Below, one piece after another: positions 34,200 through 42,636 of a stretch of 64,000 bases of DNA. Origin of the DNA: Acidobacteriota bacterium (GTDB lineage: Bacteria; Acidobacteriota; Vicinamibacteria; Vicinamibacterales; SCN-69-37); the NCBI GenBank assembly GCA_003242705.1, contig QGVF01000001.1:47520-111519 (forward strand), in the 5' to 3' direction. The notes beneath the pieces are model-generated. The model was not told where the DNA came from and searched no databases. It saw nothing but the letters and a program-made list of their open reading frames with translations. The stretch's first letter is position 1; each line of letters opens with the position of its first letter. A program made the translations under genes and the position numbers.

Positions 34200-34947
34200 C
34201 GGATCCCGCGGCACCGCCAGAGACTGGTGCGACCTGCGGGTCGTCACCTACAACATCCATCGCTGCCGCGGGCTCGACCGCCGGGTGCGTCCCGACCGCA
34301 TCGCGGCCGTGCTCGCCGCGATCAACCCCGACGTGGTCGCGCTGCAGGAGGTCATCGGCCCCGGCCCGACGGGTCCCGGACACGCCGAACAGCTCGGCGC
34401 CGCGCTCGGCATGGGATGGGTGATGGCGCCGACGCGCGAGCTGCGGCGTCACCAGTTCGGCAACGTCGTGCTGAGCCGGTTCCCGATTCGGGAGCACGCG
34501 CGGCTCGACCTGTCGTGGAAGACCTGCGAAGCGCGCGGGGCGCAGCGTGTGGCGATCGACCTCGGCGATGTCGGCCTGCTGCACGTCTTCAACGCGCACC
34601 TCGGTACCGCGCTGCTCGAGCGGCGCTACCAGGCGCCGCGGCTGGCCGACTGGATCATCGACCGGCACGTGACCGGGCCGCGCATCGTCCTCGGCGACTT
34701 CAACGAGTGGGGTCGAGGGCTGGTCTCGGACATCCTGGCGGAGCGGCTCGAAAGCATCGACCTCTATCCCCACCTGAAGCGGCGCCGCACGTACCCGGGG
34801 TTCTTCCCGGTGCTGCACCTCGATCACATCTACTTTCAGGGGAACGTGGAGATCCGGCGCATTTCGCTCGAGCGGACGAGGCTGTCGCTCGTGGCGTCGG
34901 ATCACCTGCCGCTGGTGGCCGACGTGCGGATCAGGGCCGCACGCTGA
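34192..34947 (+). CDS. endonuclease/exonuclease/phosphatase (EEP) family protein
   Basis: A 251-residue soluble EEP-domain protein. The motifs are LRVVTYNIHRCRGLDRR (metal-binding Asn), DVVALQEV (catalytic Glu), NAHLGT, GDFNEW (Asp/Asn pair) and SDHLPLVADV (terminal Asp-His). All catalytic positions of the family are intact. Substrates in this family range from DNA to phosphatidylinositides or sphingomyelin; no signal peptide is seen, so a cytosolic role is more likely. Start 34192 is chosen for being the first ATG in the domain frame; a TTG at 34147 is possible. Confidence 0.88.
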   Translation: MSDGSRGTARDWCDLRVVTYNIHRCRGLDRRVRPDRIAAVLAAINPDVVALQEVIGPGPTGPGHAEQLGAALGMGWVMAPTRELRRHQFGNVVLSRFPIREHARLDLSWKTCEARGAQRVAIDLGDVGLLHVFNAHLGTALLERRYQAPRLADWIIDRHVTGPRIVLGDFNEWGRGLVSDILAERLESIDLYPHLKRRRTYPGFFPVLHLDHIYFQGNVEIRRISLERTRLSLVASDHLPLVADVRIRAAR

Positions 34948-34961
34948 GATCCGGCCCCGCC

Positions 34962-34992
34962 GACGGTCCGGCCGGGCCGTCAGCTTTCTTCG
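34962..34992 (+). terminator. intrinsic-type terminator after the EEP gene
   Basis: Arms GACGGTCC (34962-34969) and GGGCCGTC (34974-34981) form an 8 bp stem with one G-T pair and loop GGCC, followed by the T-rich AGCTTTCTTCG. It lies past the EEP stop and overlaps the end of the converging 72-codon gene. Confidence 0.5.
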
Positions 34993-35198
34993 TAATCGGG
35001 GTGGACCGTCGGCGCGTAGCGGGTCGACGGCCGGAGCGCCTCGCGATGGTCGTGGACCGGAAGCCCGGCCACGTGCATCTCGATCAGGCATGCGGCGGCC
35101 TTCACCTCGATGACGATGGTCACCGGGCTGCCCTCGACGCCCGCCCGGAACGAGGCGCTGCAGCCGCAGGCCAATCGTACCCGCTCGGGGCCGGCCAC
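34980..35198 (-). CDS. small conserved-looking protein, unknown
   Basis: A 72-residue soluble protein starting at a GTG at 35198 with AGGA 8 nt upstream. It contains RLACGCSASFRAGVEG near the start, with a CxC pair, a beta-rich middle (TIVIEVKAAACLIEMHV) and an acidic end. No family was recognised. It lies 23 bp from the TlpA gene on the same strand and may be its operon partner. Confidence 0.55.
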   Translation of the reverse strand: MAGPERVRLACGCSASFRAGVEGSPVTIVIEVKAAACLIEMHVAGLPVHDHREALRPSTRYAPTVHPDYEES

Positions 35199-35221
35199 CG
35201 ATGGTTTCCTGCGTGCGTTGC

Positions 35222-35755
35222 TCAGAACAGCTCCTGAATCTGCTGGTCGAACCAGTCCTTGCCGTGGATGCCGGTGACCTTGGCGTGCACGCGCCCGTCG
35301 GGGCGGATGAGCCAGGTGACCGGAATGGCCATCAGCGCGTCGTACGCGCGCGCCACGTCGTCGCGGCCGAGGCCGACCAGCATGGGATAGTTCACGTTGT
35401 ACTGCTCGGAGAAGGCCTGGATGTCAGCCGGCGTGTCGTCGACGGAGATCCCGACGATTGTCAGCCCCTGATCCTGGTACTTCTCCGCGAACTCGACGAA
35501 CCAGGGCACCTCCTGCTTGCAGGGGCCGCACCAGGTCGCCCAGAAGTTGATGACGAGCGGCCGGCCGCGGAAGTCGGCCAGGCTCACTTCTGTCCCGTCG
35601 ACGCTCTCGAGGACGAAGTCGAGCGGCGCGTAAGCTGCCTCCTCGGGGCCGACCGTGTGACGGTTGCAGGCCGGCCAGGCACCGAGCATCACGGCCACGA
35701 CAGCCGCGCGCAGCCAGCGGTTCGTCCACCATGCACGAGCGGATCGGTCGGTCAT
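35222..35755 (-). CDS. TlpA/ResA-type thiol-disulfide oxidoreductase
   Basis: A 177-residue exported thioredoxin-like protein. The N terminus (about 12-30) is a hydrophobic signal anchor ending in a Cys (C30); its sequence before the Cys is a poor lipobox, so a membrane anchor is as likely as a lipid. The thioredoxin domain has the catalytic FWATWCGPCK (C76, C79), the cis-Pro in AIPVTWLIRPDG, and the TlpA segment LADFRGRPLVINFWATW. It probably reduces apo-cytochrome c or other envelope disulfides. ATG 35755 is used; a GTG lies directly upstream. Confidence 0.9.
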   Translation of the reverse strand: MTDRSARAWWTNRWLRAAVVAVMLGAWPACNRHTVGPEEAAYAPLDFVLESVDGTEVSLADFRGRPLVINFWATWCGPCKQEVPWFVEFAEKYQDQGLTIVGISVDDTPADIQAFSEQYNVNYPMLVGLGRDDVARAYDALMAIPVTWLIRPDGRVHAKVTGIHGKDWFDQQIQELF

Positions 35756-35844
35756 CACTCTCTCACCTTACTACACTCACGCACGGTCGATCCCTGCGCC
35801 GCGCGGCCCGGCCGGCCGGCCGTGCCGCCGGCGGCCGCGAGGTG

Positions 35845-35850
35845 TAAGAT
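35845..35850 (+). promoter_or_regulatory. -10-like TAAGAT for the giant protein gene
   Basis: TAAGAT lies 46 nt before the ATG at 35897, with a GAGGTG ribosome site in between, so this gene has a normal leader. Confidence 0.35.
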
Positions 35851-35896
35851 TCGACAGGGATTCGTCGCCGCTTTCCGCCAGAGCTGAGGTGTTGCC

Positions 35897-38800
35897 ATGC
35901 GGCTCCGCCGTCTCCGTCTCGCTGTAACCCTGCTGACCGTGGCCGGGGTGTCGATCGGCCTGGCACCCGAGCCGGTGGAGGCCCAGACCCCGTACGTGCC
36001 GTACTTCGGGAAGAACCGGGTCCGCTACGACCGCTTCGAGTGGCACATCTACACGACCGACCACTTCGAAATCTACTACTACCCCGAAGTGGAGCCGCAC
36101 CTCGAGCGGACGGCCTCGTACGCCGAGAGCGCCTACCAGCGGATAAGCGCGGACCTGAAACACGACCTGGCGGCCCGCGTCCCGCTCATCCTCTTCAAGA
36201 CGCAGAGCGAGTTCCAGACGAACAACATCGCCGGCGAGCTGCCTGAGGGCGTGCTGGCCTTCGCCGAGCCCGATCGCCGCCGCATGGTGCTGCCGATCGA
36301 CGAGCCGCCCGATCAGCTCTACCGGCTCATCGTGCACGAGCTGACGCACATCTTCGCGTTCGACATCATCCCGCGCGGCGTGATGGGCGCCGGCCTCCCG
36401 CTGTGGGTCGACGAAGGGCTGGCCAACTACATGGCGGGCTACTGGAATCCGGTCGACCTCATGCAGGTGCGCGACGCGGCGCTCACCGACAACATCCCGC
36501 CGATGAGCCGGTTCGAGGCCATGCCGCTGAGCGGCCGGCTGCCCTACTCGATGGGCCACGCCGCGTTCGAGTTCATCGAGGAGCGCTGGGGCAAGGAAGG
36601 TGTCCGGCAGTTCCTCTTCTCGCTGCGCAAGAACGTGCTCGGCAGCGGCCAGACGGCGTACGAGGAAGCGCTGAAGATCGAGGCCGACGAGTTCGACCGC
36701 CAGTTCGACCGCTACCTGAAGGCGCGGTTCCGGCCGTTCCGCGACAAGCAGCAGCCGGCCGACTACGGGCGCGACCTGTCGCCGAGCGTCGAGCGGACAC
36801 CGTTCGTGTCGGTGCTGTCACTCGAGCCGTCGCCGAGCGGCGACATGCTCGCAGCCGTCGTCGGCAACCGGCGCGACCTCGAGCTCGACATCGTGCTGCT
36901 GTCGGCCTACGACGGCCAGGTCATCCGGAACCTGACACAGGGCTTCGATCTCAACCACGGCTTCGAGTACATCGGCACGGCCGGCGGGCTGCGCGGCAAC
37001 CTCGTCCCCTGGATCAGCTGGGCGCCGGTCGGCGATCGCGTCGCCTACTTCGCGCGCGAGAACAAGGGGAAGACCCTCATCATCCACAACGTCGTCACCG
37101 GAAAGATCGAGCAGCGGGTGCGGCTCGATCACCTCGACGCCCCGGAGTCGCCCGCCTTCTCGCCCGACGGCCGCTACGTCGCGTTCGCGGCGCTGTCGAG
37201 CGGCGTGACCGACATCTACGTGCTCGACCTGACGTCGCGCAGCGTGCGCAACGTGACGAACGACCAGACGGCCGACTACGCCCCGACGTTTGCGCCCGAC
37301 GGGCAGTCGATCGTCTATACGGCGCGGATCGGCGGCAACGACAAGCTCTTCCGCCTGAACCTGGCGACGGGCGAGCGCGAACAGCTCACGTTCGGCGCGC
37401 ACGACGACACGGCCGCGCGGTTCATCGACGCCGACACGCTGCTGTTCACCTCGACGGCCACCGACCCGGAGGCGCCGCTGACGCTCGAGGAGGTGCGCAA
37501 CGCGAACATCCCGAACGTCTGGACGCTCGATCTGCGCACCGGCGAGCTGAAGCAGTGGACCGACGTGATGACGGGCAACGTCTCGCCGGTCGTGCTGCGC
37601 CAGGACGGCCCGCTGCGCGTGGCGTTCGTGTCGTACTACAAGGGCGAGAACAGCATCCACACCATCACGCTCGACGAGCCGATCGCCACGGTCGCCTCGG
37701 CCGACTTCGGGGGGCCCGGCCCGGTGTTCGAGTTCACGGCGCCGATTGCCCACACGCTGCAGCCGGACAACATCCACCGCAAGGGCGCGTGGGAAAAGAT
37801 GATGCTGGCCGGCCGGCCGCCGCTCAACCTGGGCATCACGAGCAGCAACACGCTGTACGGCAACACCCAGGTGACCTTCACCGACGTGCTCGGCGACAAG
37901 GAGGTCAGCTTCTACGCACAGTCGATCGCCCAGTACCGGACGACGGCCTTCACGTACGTCAACGCGGAGCGCCGGCTCCAGTACGCGCTCCAGGCGTTCT
38001 CACAGGATCTCTACTACTTCGGACAGGACATCACGAACTCGGGGGCGTTGTACGACCCGCGGATCGCGCCCTTCATCAGCCGCGACCTGGCCGAGTCGGT
38101 GCAGAGCCAGCGGGGCGCCACCGCATTCGCCATCTACCCGCTCAACCGCTACTCGCGCCTCGAGGCCTACAGCGGCTACGTTCACCTGAGCGAGGGCTAC
38201 ACGAACTCGGCGCTCCAGGAGCAGGCCGAACGCTACCAGCTCGAACGGTACGGCCAGACGCTGTTCCGCAACGGGCACATGATTCCGATCGGCCTCTCGC
38301 TCGTGAACGAGACGACGATCTTCCGCGAGTTCGGTCCCGTGGCCGGCCGGACGTTCAAGGTCTCGTACGACGCCTCGCCGCCGTTCGGCAGCAGCTGGCT
38401 GTCGCGTCAGACCGCGGATCTCGACATCCGGCAGTACCTGCGGATCGGGTCGACCGGCGTCTTCGCGACACGGTTCAAGGGCTTCAAGAGCTGGGGCCGC
38501 AATCCCGACTTCAACTACTTCGGCGGCAACTCCGAGATGCGGGGCTACGAATACCTCGAGTTCATCGGCAACCAGGGCTTCTTCGCGAATGCCGAGCTCC
38601 GGTTCCCGCTCATCGAGGCCATGCTGACGCCGATCGGCGTGCTGGGCGGACTGCGCGGCGCCTTCTTCGTCAACCTCGGCGCCGCGGGCTTCAACGGCCA
38701 GCCGCTCAACGTCCTGACGACGCGCACGGAAACGTTCCAGCCGGTCGTCGGCTACGATCTCAATCCCGACAACTCGACGACGCCGCGCCTGGGCGAGCCC

Positions 38801-39043
38801 ATCGAGCTCAGCGGCCTCCGGCTGGTGAACGGTCGCGCGTCGTACGGGCTGAGCCTGCAGAGCTTCCTGCTCGGCTTCCCGATGCACTTCGACTTCTCGT
38901 GGCGGACGCTCTTCAACCGCACGTACGAGGACGCTCTCTACCGCGCATGCTACCAGTCGTCGCTCACGACCGTCGACTGCGTGCCGAACGGCAGCGCGTT
39001 CCGCAAGATGAAGTTCGATTTCTGGATTGGCTACGACTTCTGA
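35897..39043 (+). CDS. exported peptidase-MA-like / TolB-like propeller / outer-membrane barrel protein (copy 2)
   Basis: A 1048-residue protein with the same plan as the 11784-14828 gene. A signal peptide (1-29, VEA|Q) precedes VPYFGKNRVRYDRFEWHIYTTDHFEIYYYPE in blocks shared with copy 1. The peptidase domain has HELTH (147-151) and E173 in VDEGLANY. A propeller of about six blades follows (SPAFSPDGRYVAFAAL, YAPTFAPDGQSIVYTA, and other D-G/S-P-D repeats, about 300-580). The C-terminal part (about 640-1048) is a predicted beta-barrel with many Tyr, Phe and Gly and ends KFDFWIGYDF, a terminal Phe as in outer-membrane proteins. It probably sits in the outer membrane with the peptidase and propeller in the periplasm or outside. 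Confidence 0.82.
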   Translation: MRLRRLRLAVTLLTVAGVSIGLAPEPVEAQTPYVPYFGKNRVRYDRFEWHIYTTDHFEIYYYPEVEPHLERTASYAESAYQRISADLKHDLAARVPLILFKTQSEFQTNNIAGELPEGVLAFAEPDRRRMVLPIDEPPDQLYRLIVHELTHIFAFDIIPRGVMGAGLPLWVDEGLANYMAGYWNPVDLMQVRDAALTDNIPPMSRFEAMPLSGRLPYSMGHAAFEFIEERWGKEGVRQFLFSLRKNVLGSGQTAYEEALKIEADEFDRQFDRYLKARFRPFRDKQQPADYGRDLSPSVERTPFVSVLSLEPSPSGDMLAAVVGNRRDLELDIVLLSAYDGQVIRNLTQGFDLNHGFEYIGTAGGLRGNLVPWISWAPVGDRVAYFARENKGKTLIIHNVVTGKIEQRVRLDHLDAPESPAFSPDGRYVAFAALSSGVTDIYVLDLTSRSVRNVTNDQTADYAPTFAPDGQSIVYTARIGGNDKLFRLNLATGEREQLTFGAHDDTAARFIDADTLLFTSTATDPEAPLTLEEVRNANIPNVWTLDLRTGELKQWTDVMTGNVSPVVLRQDGPLRVAFVSYYKGENSIHTITLDEPIATVASADFGGPGPVFEFTAPIAHTLQPDNIHRKGAWEKMMLAGRPPLNLGITSSNTLYGNTQVTFTDVLGDKEVSFYAQSIAQYRTTAFTYVNAERRLQYALQAFSQDLYYFGQDITNSGALYDPRIAPFISRDLAESVQSQRGATAFAIYPLNRYSRLEAYSGYVHLSEGYTNSALQEQAERYQLERYGQTLFRNGHMIPIGLSLVNETTIFREFGPVAGRTFKVSYDASPPFGSSWLSRQTADLDIRQYLRIGSTGVFATRFKGFKSWGRNPDFNYFGGNSEMRGYEYLEFIGNQGFFANAELRFPLIEAMLTPIGVLGGLRGAFFVNLGAAGFNGQPLNVLTTRTETFQPVVGYDLNPDNSTTPRLGEPIELSGLRLVNGRASYGLSLQSFLLGFPMHFDFSWRTLFNRTYEDALYRACYQSSLTTVDCVPNGSAFRKMKFDFWIGYDF

Positions 39044-39531
39044 TGGCGACGACCCTGCCTCCCCGCTCCCCGGCCGAGTCGTACACCGAGACGGTGCACT
39101 TCATCCTGCCCAACGACGCGAACCCGATGGGGTTCGCGCTCGGCGGGCACGTGATGCACGAGATGGACCTCGTCGGCGCGATGGCGGCCTATCGCCATAC
39201 CCGGGCGCCTCTCGTCACCGCCGCGGTCGACGGCCTGCAGTTCCTGCATCCGATCCGCGTCGGCGACCTGATGATCGTGACGGCCCGGGTCACCGGCGCC
39301 TTCCACACCTCGCTCGAGGTCGAGGTGGAGGTCTTCACCGAAGAGACGCTCACCGGCCGGCGCCGGCTCACCAGCTCCGCCTACTTCACCTTCGTGACGA
39401 TCGCCCAGAACGGCCGGCGGCCCCAGGTGCCGCCGCTGCAGCTCGAAACCGACGAGGATCGGCGGCGGGCCGCCGAGGCCGAGGCGCGCCGCGCCATCAG
39501 GCTCGCCTCGCGACGGCACCAGCAGGCCTGA
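39043..39531 (+). CDS. acyl-CoA thioesterase, hotdog fold (YciA/BFIT-like)
   Basis: A 162-residue single hotdog protein: FILPNDANPMGFALGGHVMHEMDLVGAMAAYRHTRAPLVTAAVDGLQFLHPIRVGDLMIV in blocks, the layout of YciA/ACOT7-like acyl-CoA thioesterases, with the catalytic Asn-Asp-Ala-Asn segment (PNDANPMGF). It hydrolyses fatty acyl-CoA, the chain length unknown. The start shares a base with the giant protein stop (TGATG), so the two are translationally coupled. Confidence 0.9.
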   Translation: MATTLPPRSPAESYTETVHFILPNDANPMGFALGGHVMHEMDLVGAMAAYRHTRAPLVTAAVDGLQFLHPIRVGDLMIVTARVTGAFHTSLEVEVEVFTEETLTGRRRLTSSAYFTFVTIAQNGRRPQVPPLQLETDEDRRRAAEAEARRAIRLASRRHQQA

Positions 39532-39543
39532 TCGGCGGCCGCC

Positions 39544-40500
39544 TCAGAGCCGCCGCAGCCGCACGCGCTGAATCGAATGATCCGAGGCCTTCTCGAGAAC
39601 GAGCCGCGCGCGCTCGCGCGTGGGCGAGATGTTCTCGCGGAGGTTGACGCCGTTGATCGTCCGCCAGATCGCCCGCGCCGTCCCGACCGCGTCGTCGTCG
39701 CTCAGCGATGCGTACCGGTGGAAATACGACCGCGGGTCGCGGAAGACCGTCCCCCGCAGGGCCAGGAAGCGCTCGATGTACCAGCGTTCGATGTCCTGCT
39801 CGTCGGCATCGATGTAGATCGAAAAGTCGAAGAAGTCCGAGACGAATACGCGGGGCCGTCCGCCGTCGCGCGGACGCTCCGTCGCCGGGCGCGTCGTATC
39901 GCCCGTCTGGAGCACGTTGAGGCCCTCGACGATCACGATGTCCGGGCGATCGACGACCTGGAACTCGCCGGGCACGATGTCGTACGCCTGATGTGAATAG
40001 ACCGGCGCGTGGACTGCGCCGCGGTTCCCCTTGACGTCGGCCATGAACTGAATGAGGCGGCGGACGTCGTAGCTTTCGGGAAACCCCTTTCGCTCGAGCA
40101 GGCCGCGACGTTCGAGCTCACGGTTGGGCAGCAGGAACCCGTCGGTCGTGACCAGGTCGACCCGCGGGTGCGCCGGCCAGCGCGAGAGCAGCGCCTTGAG
40201 GATGCGGGCGAACGTGCTCTTGCCGACCGCGACGCTTCCGGCAATCCCGATGACGTACGGCGCCGGCTGCGGCAGGCTCCCGAGGAAGGTGTCGGTCGCC
40301 TTGTGAAGCATCTGCGTCGCGGCCACGTGCAGGTTCAGCAGGCGCGACAGCGGCAGGTAGATCGCTTCGACTTCCTCGAGAGAGACGCGCTCGTTGATGC
40401 CCTGCAGTTCCTGCAGGTCGGCTTCCGAGAGCGTCAGCGGGGTGTTGGCCCGGAGCCGCGCCCAGGCCTCACGAGAGAAGTCCAGATACCGGGAGGGCAT
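39544..40500 (-). CDS. coaA: type I pantothenate kinase
   Basis: Phosphorylates pantothenate as the first step of coenzyme A synthesis. The 318-residue protein has Walker [13 protein letters not shown] (85-96), [54 protein letters not shown] and [20 protein letters not shown], all standard for the E. coli type that is inhibited by CoA. Length is normal. It lies 39 bp after the ferredoxin gene in the same direction with a hairpin between. It converges with the thioesterase gene. Confidence 0.95.
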   Translation of the reverse strand: MPSRYLDFSREAWARLRANTPLTLSEADLQELQGINERVSLEEVEAIYLPLSRLLNLHVAATQMLHKATDTFLGSLPQPAPYVIGIAGSVAVGKSTFARILKALLSRWPAHPRVDLVTTDGFLLPNRELERRGLLERKGFPESYDVRRLIQFMADVKGNRGAVHAPVYSHQAYDIVPGEFQVVDRPDIVIVEGLNVLQTGDTTRPATERPRDGGRPRVFVSDFFDFSIYIDADEQDIERWYIERFLALRGTVFRDPRSYFHRYASLSDDDAVGTARAIWRTINGVNLRENISPTRERARLVLEKASDHSIQRVRLRRL

Positions 40501-40514
40501 GAAGGGCCGGGAAA

Positions 40515-40549
40515 CGGGCCGGTGACGCCGGCCAGCGCGTCCCGGCCCG
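40515..40549 (-). terminator. GC-rich hairpin after the ferredoxin gene
   Basis: Perfect 8 bp arms CGGGCCGG (40515-40522) and CCGGCCCG (40542-40549) lie between the ferredoxin stop and the coaA start. It could end or weaken ferredoxin transcription before coaA. Confidence 0.4.
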
Positions 40550-40557
40550 CTGTTCCG

Positions 40558-40818
<261 letters not shown>

Positions 40819-40971
40819 TCTCTCCTCCGAAGTCGGCGCGCTGCGCCGCACGGCCGGTCGCCGCGCCAGCCACAGGTCCGCTACCGATCGGTCGGAGCAT
40901 TGTTACATGGTGCGGGCGGCGCATCAACCGTGCGAATGGGACCGGCAGCCGCCAGGCCCCGGCGGGGCCGC

Positions 40972-40977
40972 TATCAT
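40972..40977 (+). promoter_or_regulatory. -10-like TATCAT, leaderless lipA start
   Basis: TATCAT is followed by 6 nt (AGAGGA) and the ATG at 40984. The AGAGGA is purine-rich but too close to act as a usual ribosome site. Confidence 0.45.
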
Positions 40978-40983
40978 AGAGGA

Positions 40984-41907
40984 ATGTCCGCCGCTCCCGT
41001 TCAGTTCATCCGAGGCCGCCGCGTCAAGGACGCGCTGCTGCGGCGCGAGGCCAAGCCCGACTGGCTCAAGGTCCGGGCCCCCGGATCGCCCAACTTCCTC
41101 CGCCTCCGCGGCCTGATGCGGGAGCTGAACCTCCACACGGTCTGCGAAGAAGCCCACTGCCCGAACATCGGCGAGTGCTGGCACTACGGCACGGCCACCT
41201 TCATGATCCTGGGCGACGTCTGCACGCGGGCCTGCGCCTACTGCAACGTCCGGCACGGGACACCGGCACCGCCCGACCCACAGGAAGCCGACAATCTCGC
41301 ACGCGCCGTCGAAACGCTCGGCCTCGACTACGTCGTCATCACGTCGGTCGACCGCGACGACCTGCCCGATTTCGGCGCCGGCGTGTTCGCGGACGTCGTC
41401 CGTGCCATCCGTCGCCGACGGCCGACCTGCCGGGTCGAGGTCCTGATCCCGGACTTCCAGGGAAACGAGGACGCGCTGCGGACGGTGCTCGAGGCCCGGC
41501 CCGACGTGCTCAACCACAACACGGAGACCGTGCCGCGCCTCTACCGCATGGCGCGGCCCGGCGGGCGGTATCCACGGGCGCTCGAGCTGCTCGACCGCGC
41601 CCGGCGGATCGCCCCCGACATTCCCACGAAGACCGGCCTGATGGTCGGGCTCGGCGAGACGCACGACGAGCTCGTCGAGGTGTTCCGCGACCTGCGCAGC
41701 GTCGACTGCCAGATCCTGACCATCGGGCAGTACCTGCGGCCGTCGCCGGCAAACCTGCCGGTGGACCGCTACTACACGCCCGAGGAGTTCCGCGAGCTGA
41801 AGCGCATCGCGCTCGAGCTCGGCTTCGGCCACGTCGAATCGGGCCCGCTCGTGCGCTCCTCCTACCACGCGCACGAACAGGCCGACAGCTACGCTCGCCG
41901 CTCATGA
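40984..41907 (+). CDS. lipA: lipoyl synthase
   Basis: Inserts two sulfurs into octanoyl groups on E2 and GcvH proteins by radical-SAM chemistry. The 307-residue protein has the auxiliary-cluster cysteines C54, C59 and C65 (VCEEAHCPNIGEC), the radical-SAM cysteines C80, C84 and C87 (CTRACAYC), and the sulfur-donor Ser in the terminal RSSYHA motif. LMVGLGETHDE and QYLRPS are standard. Its likely target, the E2 of pyruvate dehydrogenase, is encoded 2.2 kb away on the other strand. Its stop overlaps the next gene (ATGA). Confidence 0.96.
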   Translation: MSAAPVQFIRGRRVKDALLRREAKPDWLKVRAPGSPNFLRLRGLMRELNLHTVCEEAHCPNIGECWHYGTATFMILGDVCTRACAYCNVRHGTPAPPDPQEADNLARAVETLGLDYVVITSVDRDDLPDFGAGVFADVVRAIRRRRPTCRVEVLIPDFQGNEDALRTVLEARPDVLNHNTETVPRLYRMARPGGRYPRALELLDRARRIAPDIPTKTGLMVGLGETHDELVEVFRDLRSVDCQILTIGQYLRPSPANLPVDRYYTPEEFRELKRIALELGFGHVESGPLVRSSYHAHEQADSYARRS

Positions 41908-42599
41908 ACGCGGGAGGATCGGCCGACAGCCTCGACGCCATCCGCGCCGACGTCATCGCCTGCCAGGCCTGCCCGCGGCTCCGCGAGTACTGCGCGCGCG
42001 TCGCGCGCGAGCGCTCCCCGGCGCACCGTCACGACACGTACTGGGGACGACCGGTCCCGGCCTTCGGTGATCCGGCGGCGCGCCTCATCCTGGTCGGGCT
42101 GGCACCCGCCGCACACGGCGCCAACCGCACCGGCCGTATGTTCACCGGCGACGTACCCGGCGGCGCGGCCGATTTCCTGATGGAAGCGCTTCATGCCTGC
42201 CGCTTCGCCAGCCAGCCCTTCTCCCGCTCGGCTGACGATGGCCTGCAGCTGCACGGGCTCTGGCTGACGGCCGCGGTGCGCTGCGCGCCGCCACAGAACC
42301 GCCCCCTGCCCGAGGAAGTCCGGCGCTGCGCACCCTATCTGGCCAGAGAGCTGGCGCTGCTGCCGGAGACCGCTGTCGTGGTCGCGCTGGGCCGTCTTGC
42401 GTTCGACGTGCTGTTCCGGCTGCTGGGGGAAGGGACGCGGCCCAGGCCGCGCTTCGAACATGGAGGCATCTACCGGCTGGCCAGCGGTCGGACGCTCGTC
42501 GCCTCCTACCACCCCAGCCGGCAGAACACGAACACCGGCAAGCTGACGCAGGCCATGCTGCGTGACGTGCTGCGCCAGGCGCGTCGCCTGGCGGGCTGA
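41904..42599 (+). CDS. uracil-DNA glycosylase, family 5 (UDGb)
   Basis: A 231-residue DNA repair enzyme removing uracil, and in family 5 also hypoxanthine or other deaminated bases. It has FGDPAARLILVGLAPAAHGANRTGRMFTGD (motif A in blocks; family 5 lacks the polar Asp/Asn of other UDGs here), cysteines C20, C23 and later CAPP and CAPYL for the Fe-S cluster, and SYHPSRQNTNTGKLT as motif C. Overlap with lipA by 4 bp suggests one transcript. Confidence 0.92.
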   Translation: MNAGGSADSLDAIRADVIACQACPRLREYCARVARERSPAHRHDTYWGRPVPAFGDPAARLILVGLAPAAHGANRTGRMFTGDVPGGAADFLMEALHACRFASQPFSRSADDGLQLHGLWLTAAVRCAPPQNRPLPEEVRRCAPYLARELALLPETAVVVALGRLAFDVLFRLLGEGTRPRPRFEHGGIYRLASGRTLVASYHPSRQNTNTGKLTQAMLRDVLRQARRLAG

Positions 42600-42618
42600 C
42601 GTCAGGCGCCAGCCCGCC
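42590..42618. terminator. hairpin across the UDG stop
   Basis: Perfect 9 bp arms GGCGGGCTG (42590-42598) and CAGCCCGCC (42610-42618) with an 11 nt loop cover the UDG stop codon and precede the stop of converging lpd. The position fits termination of the rightward transcript and perhaps the leftward one. Confidence 0.45.
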
Positions 42619-42636
42619 GAGCCCGCCGGGCCGTGA

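Noticed and set aside
36403-39042. Long +1-frame extension upstream of the thioesterase
   Set aside because: It lies inside the giant surface protein gene in another frame. Hotdog-domain sequence begins only at the ATG at 39043.
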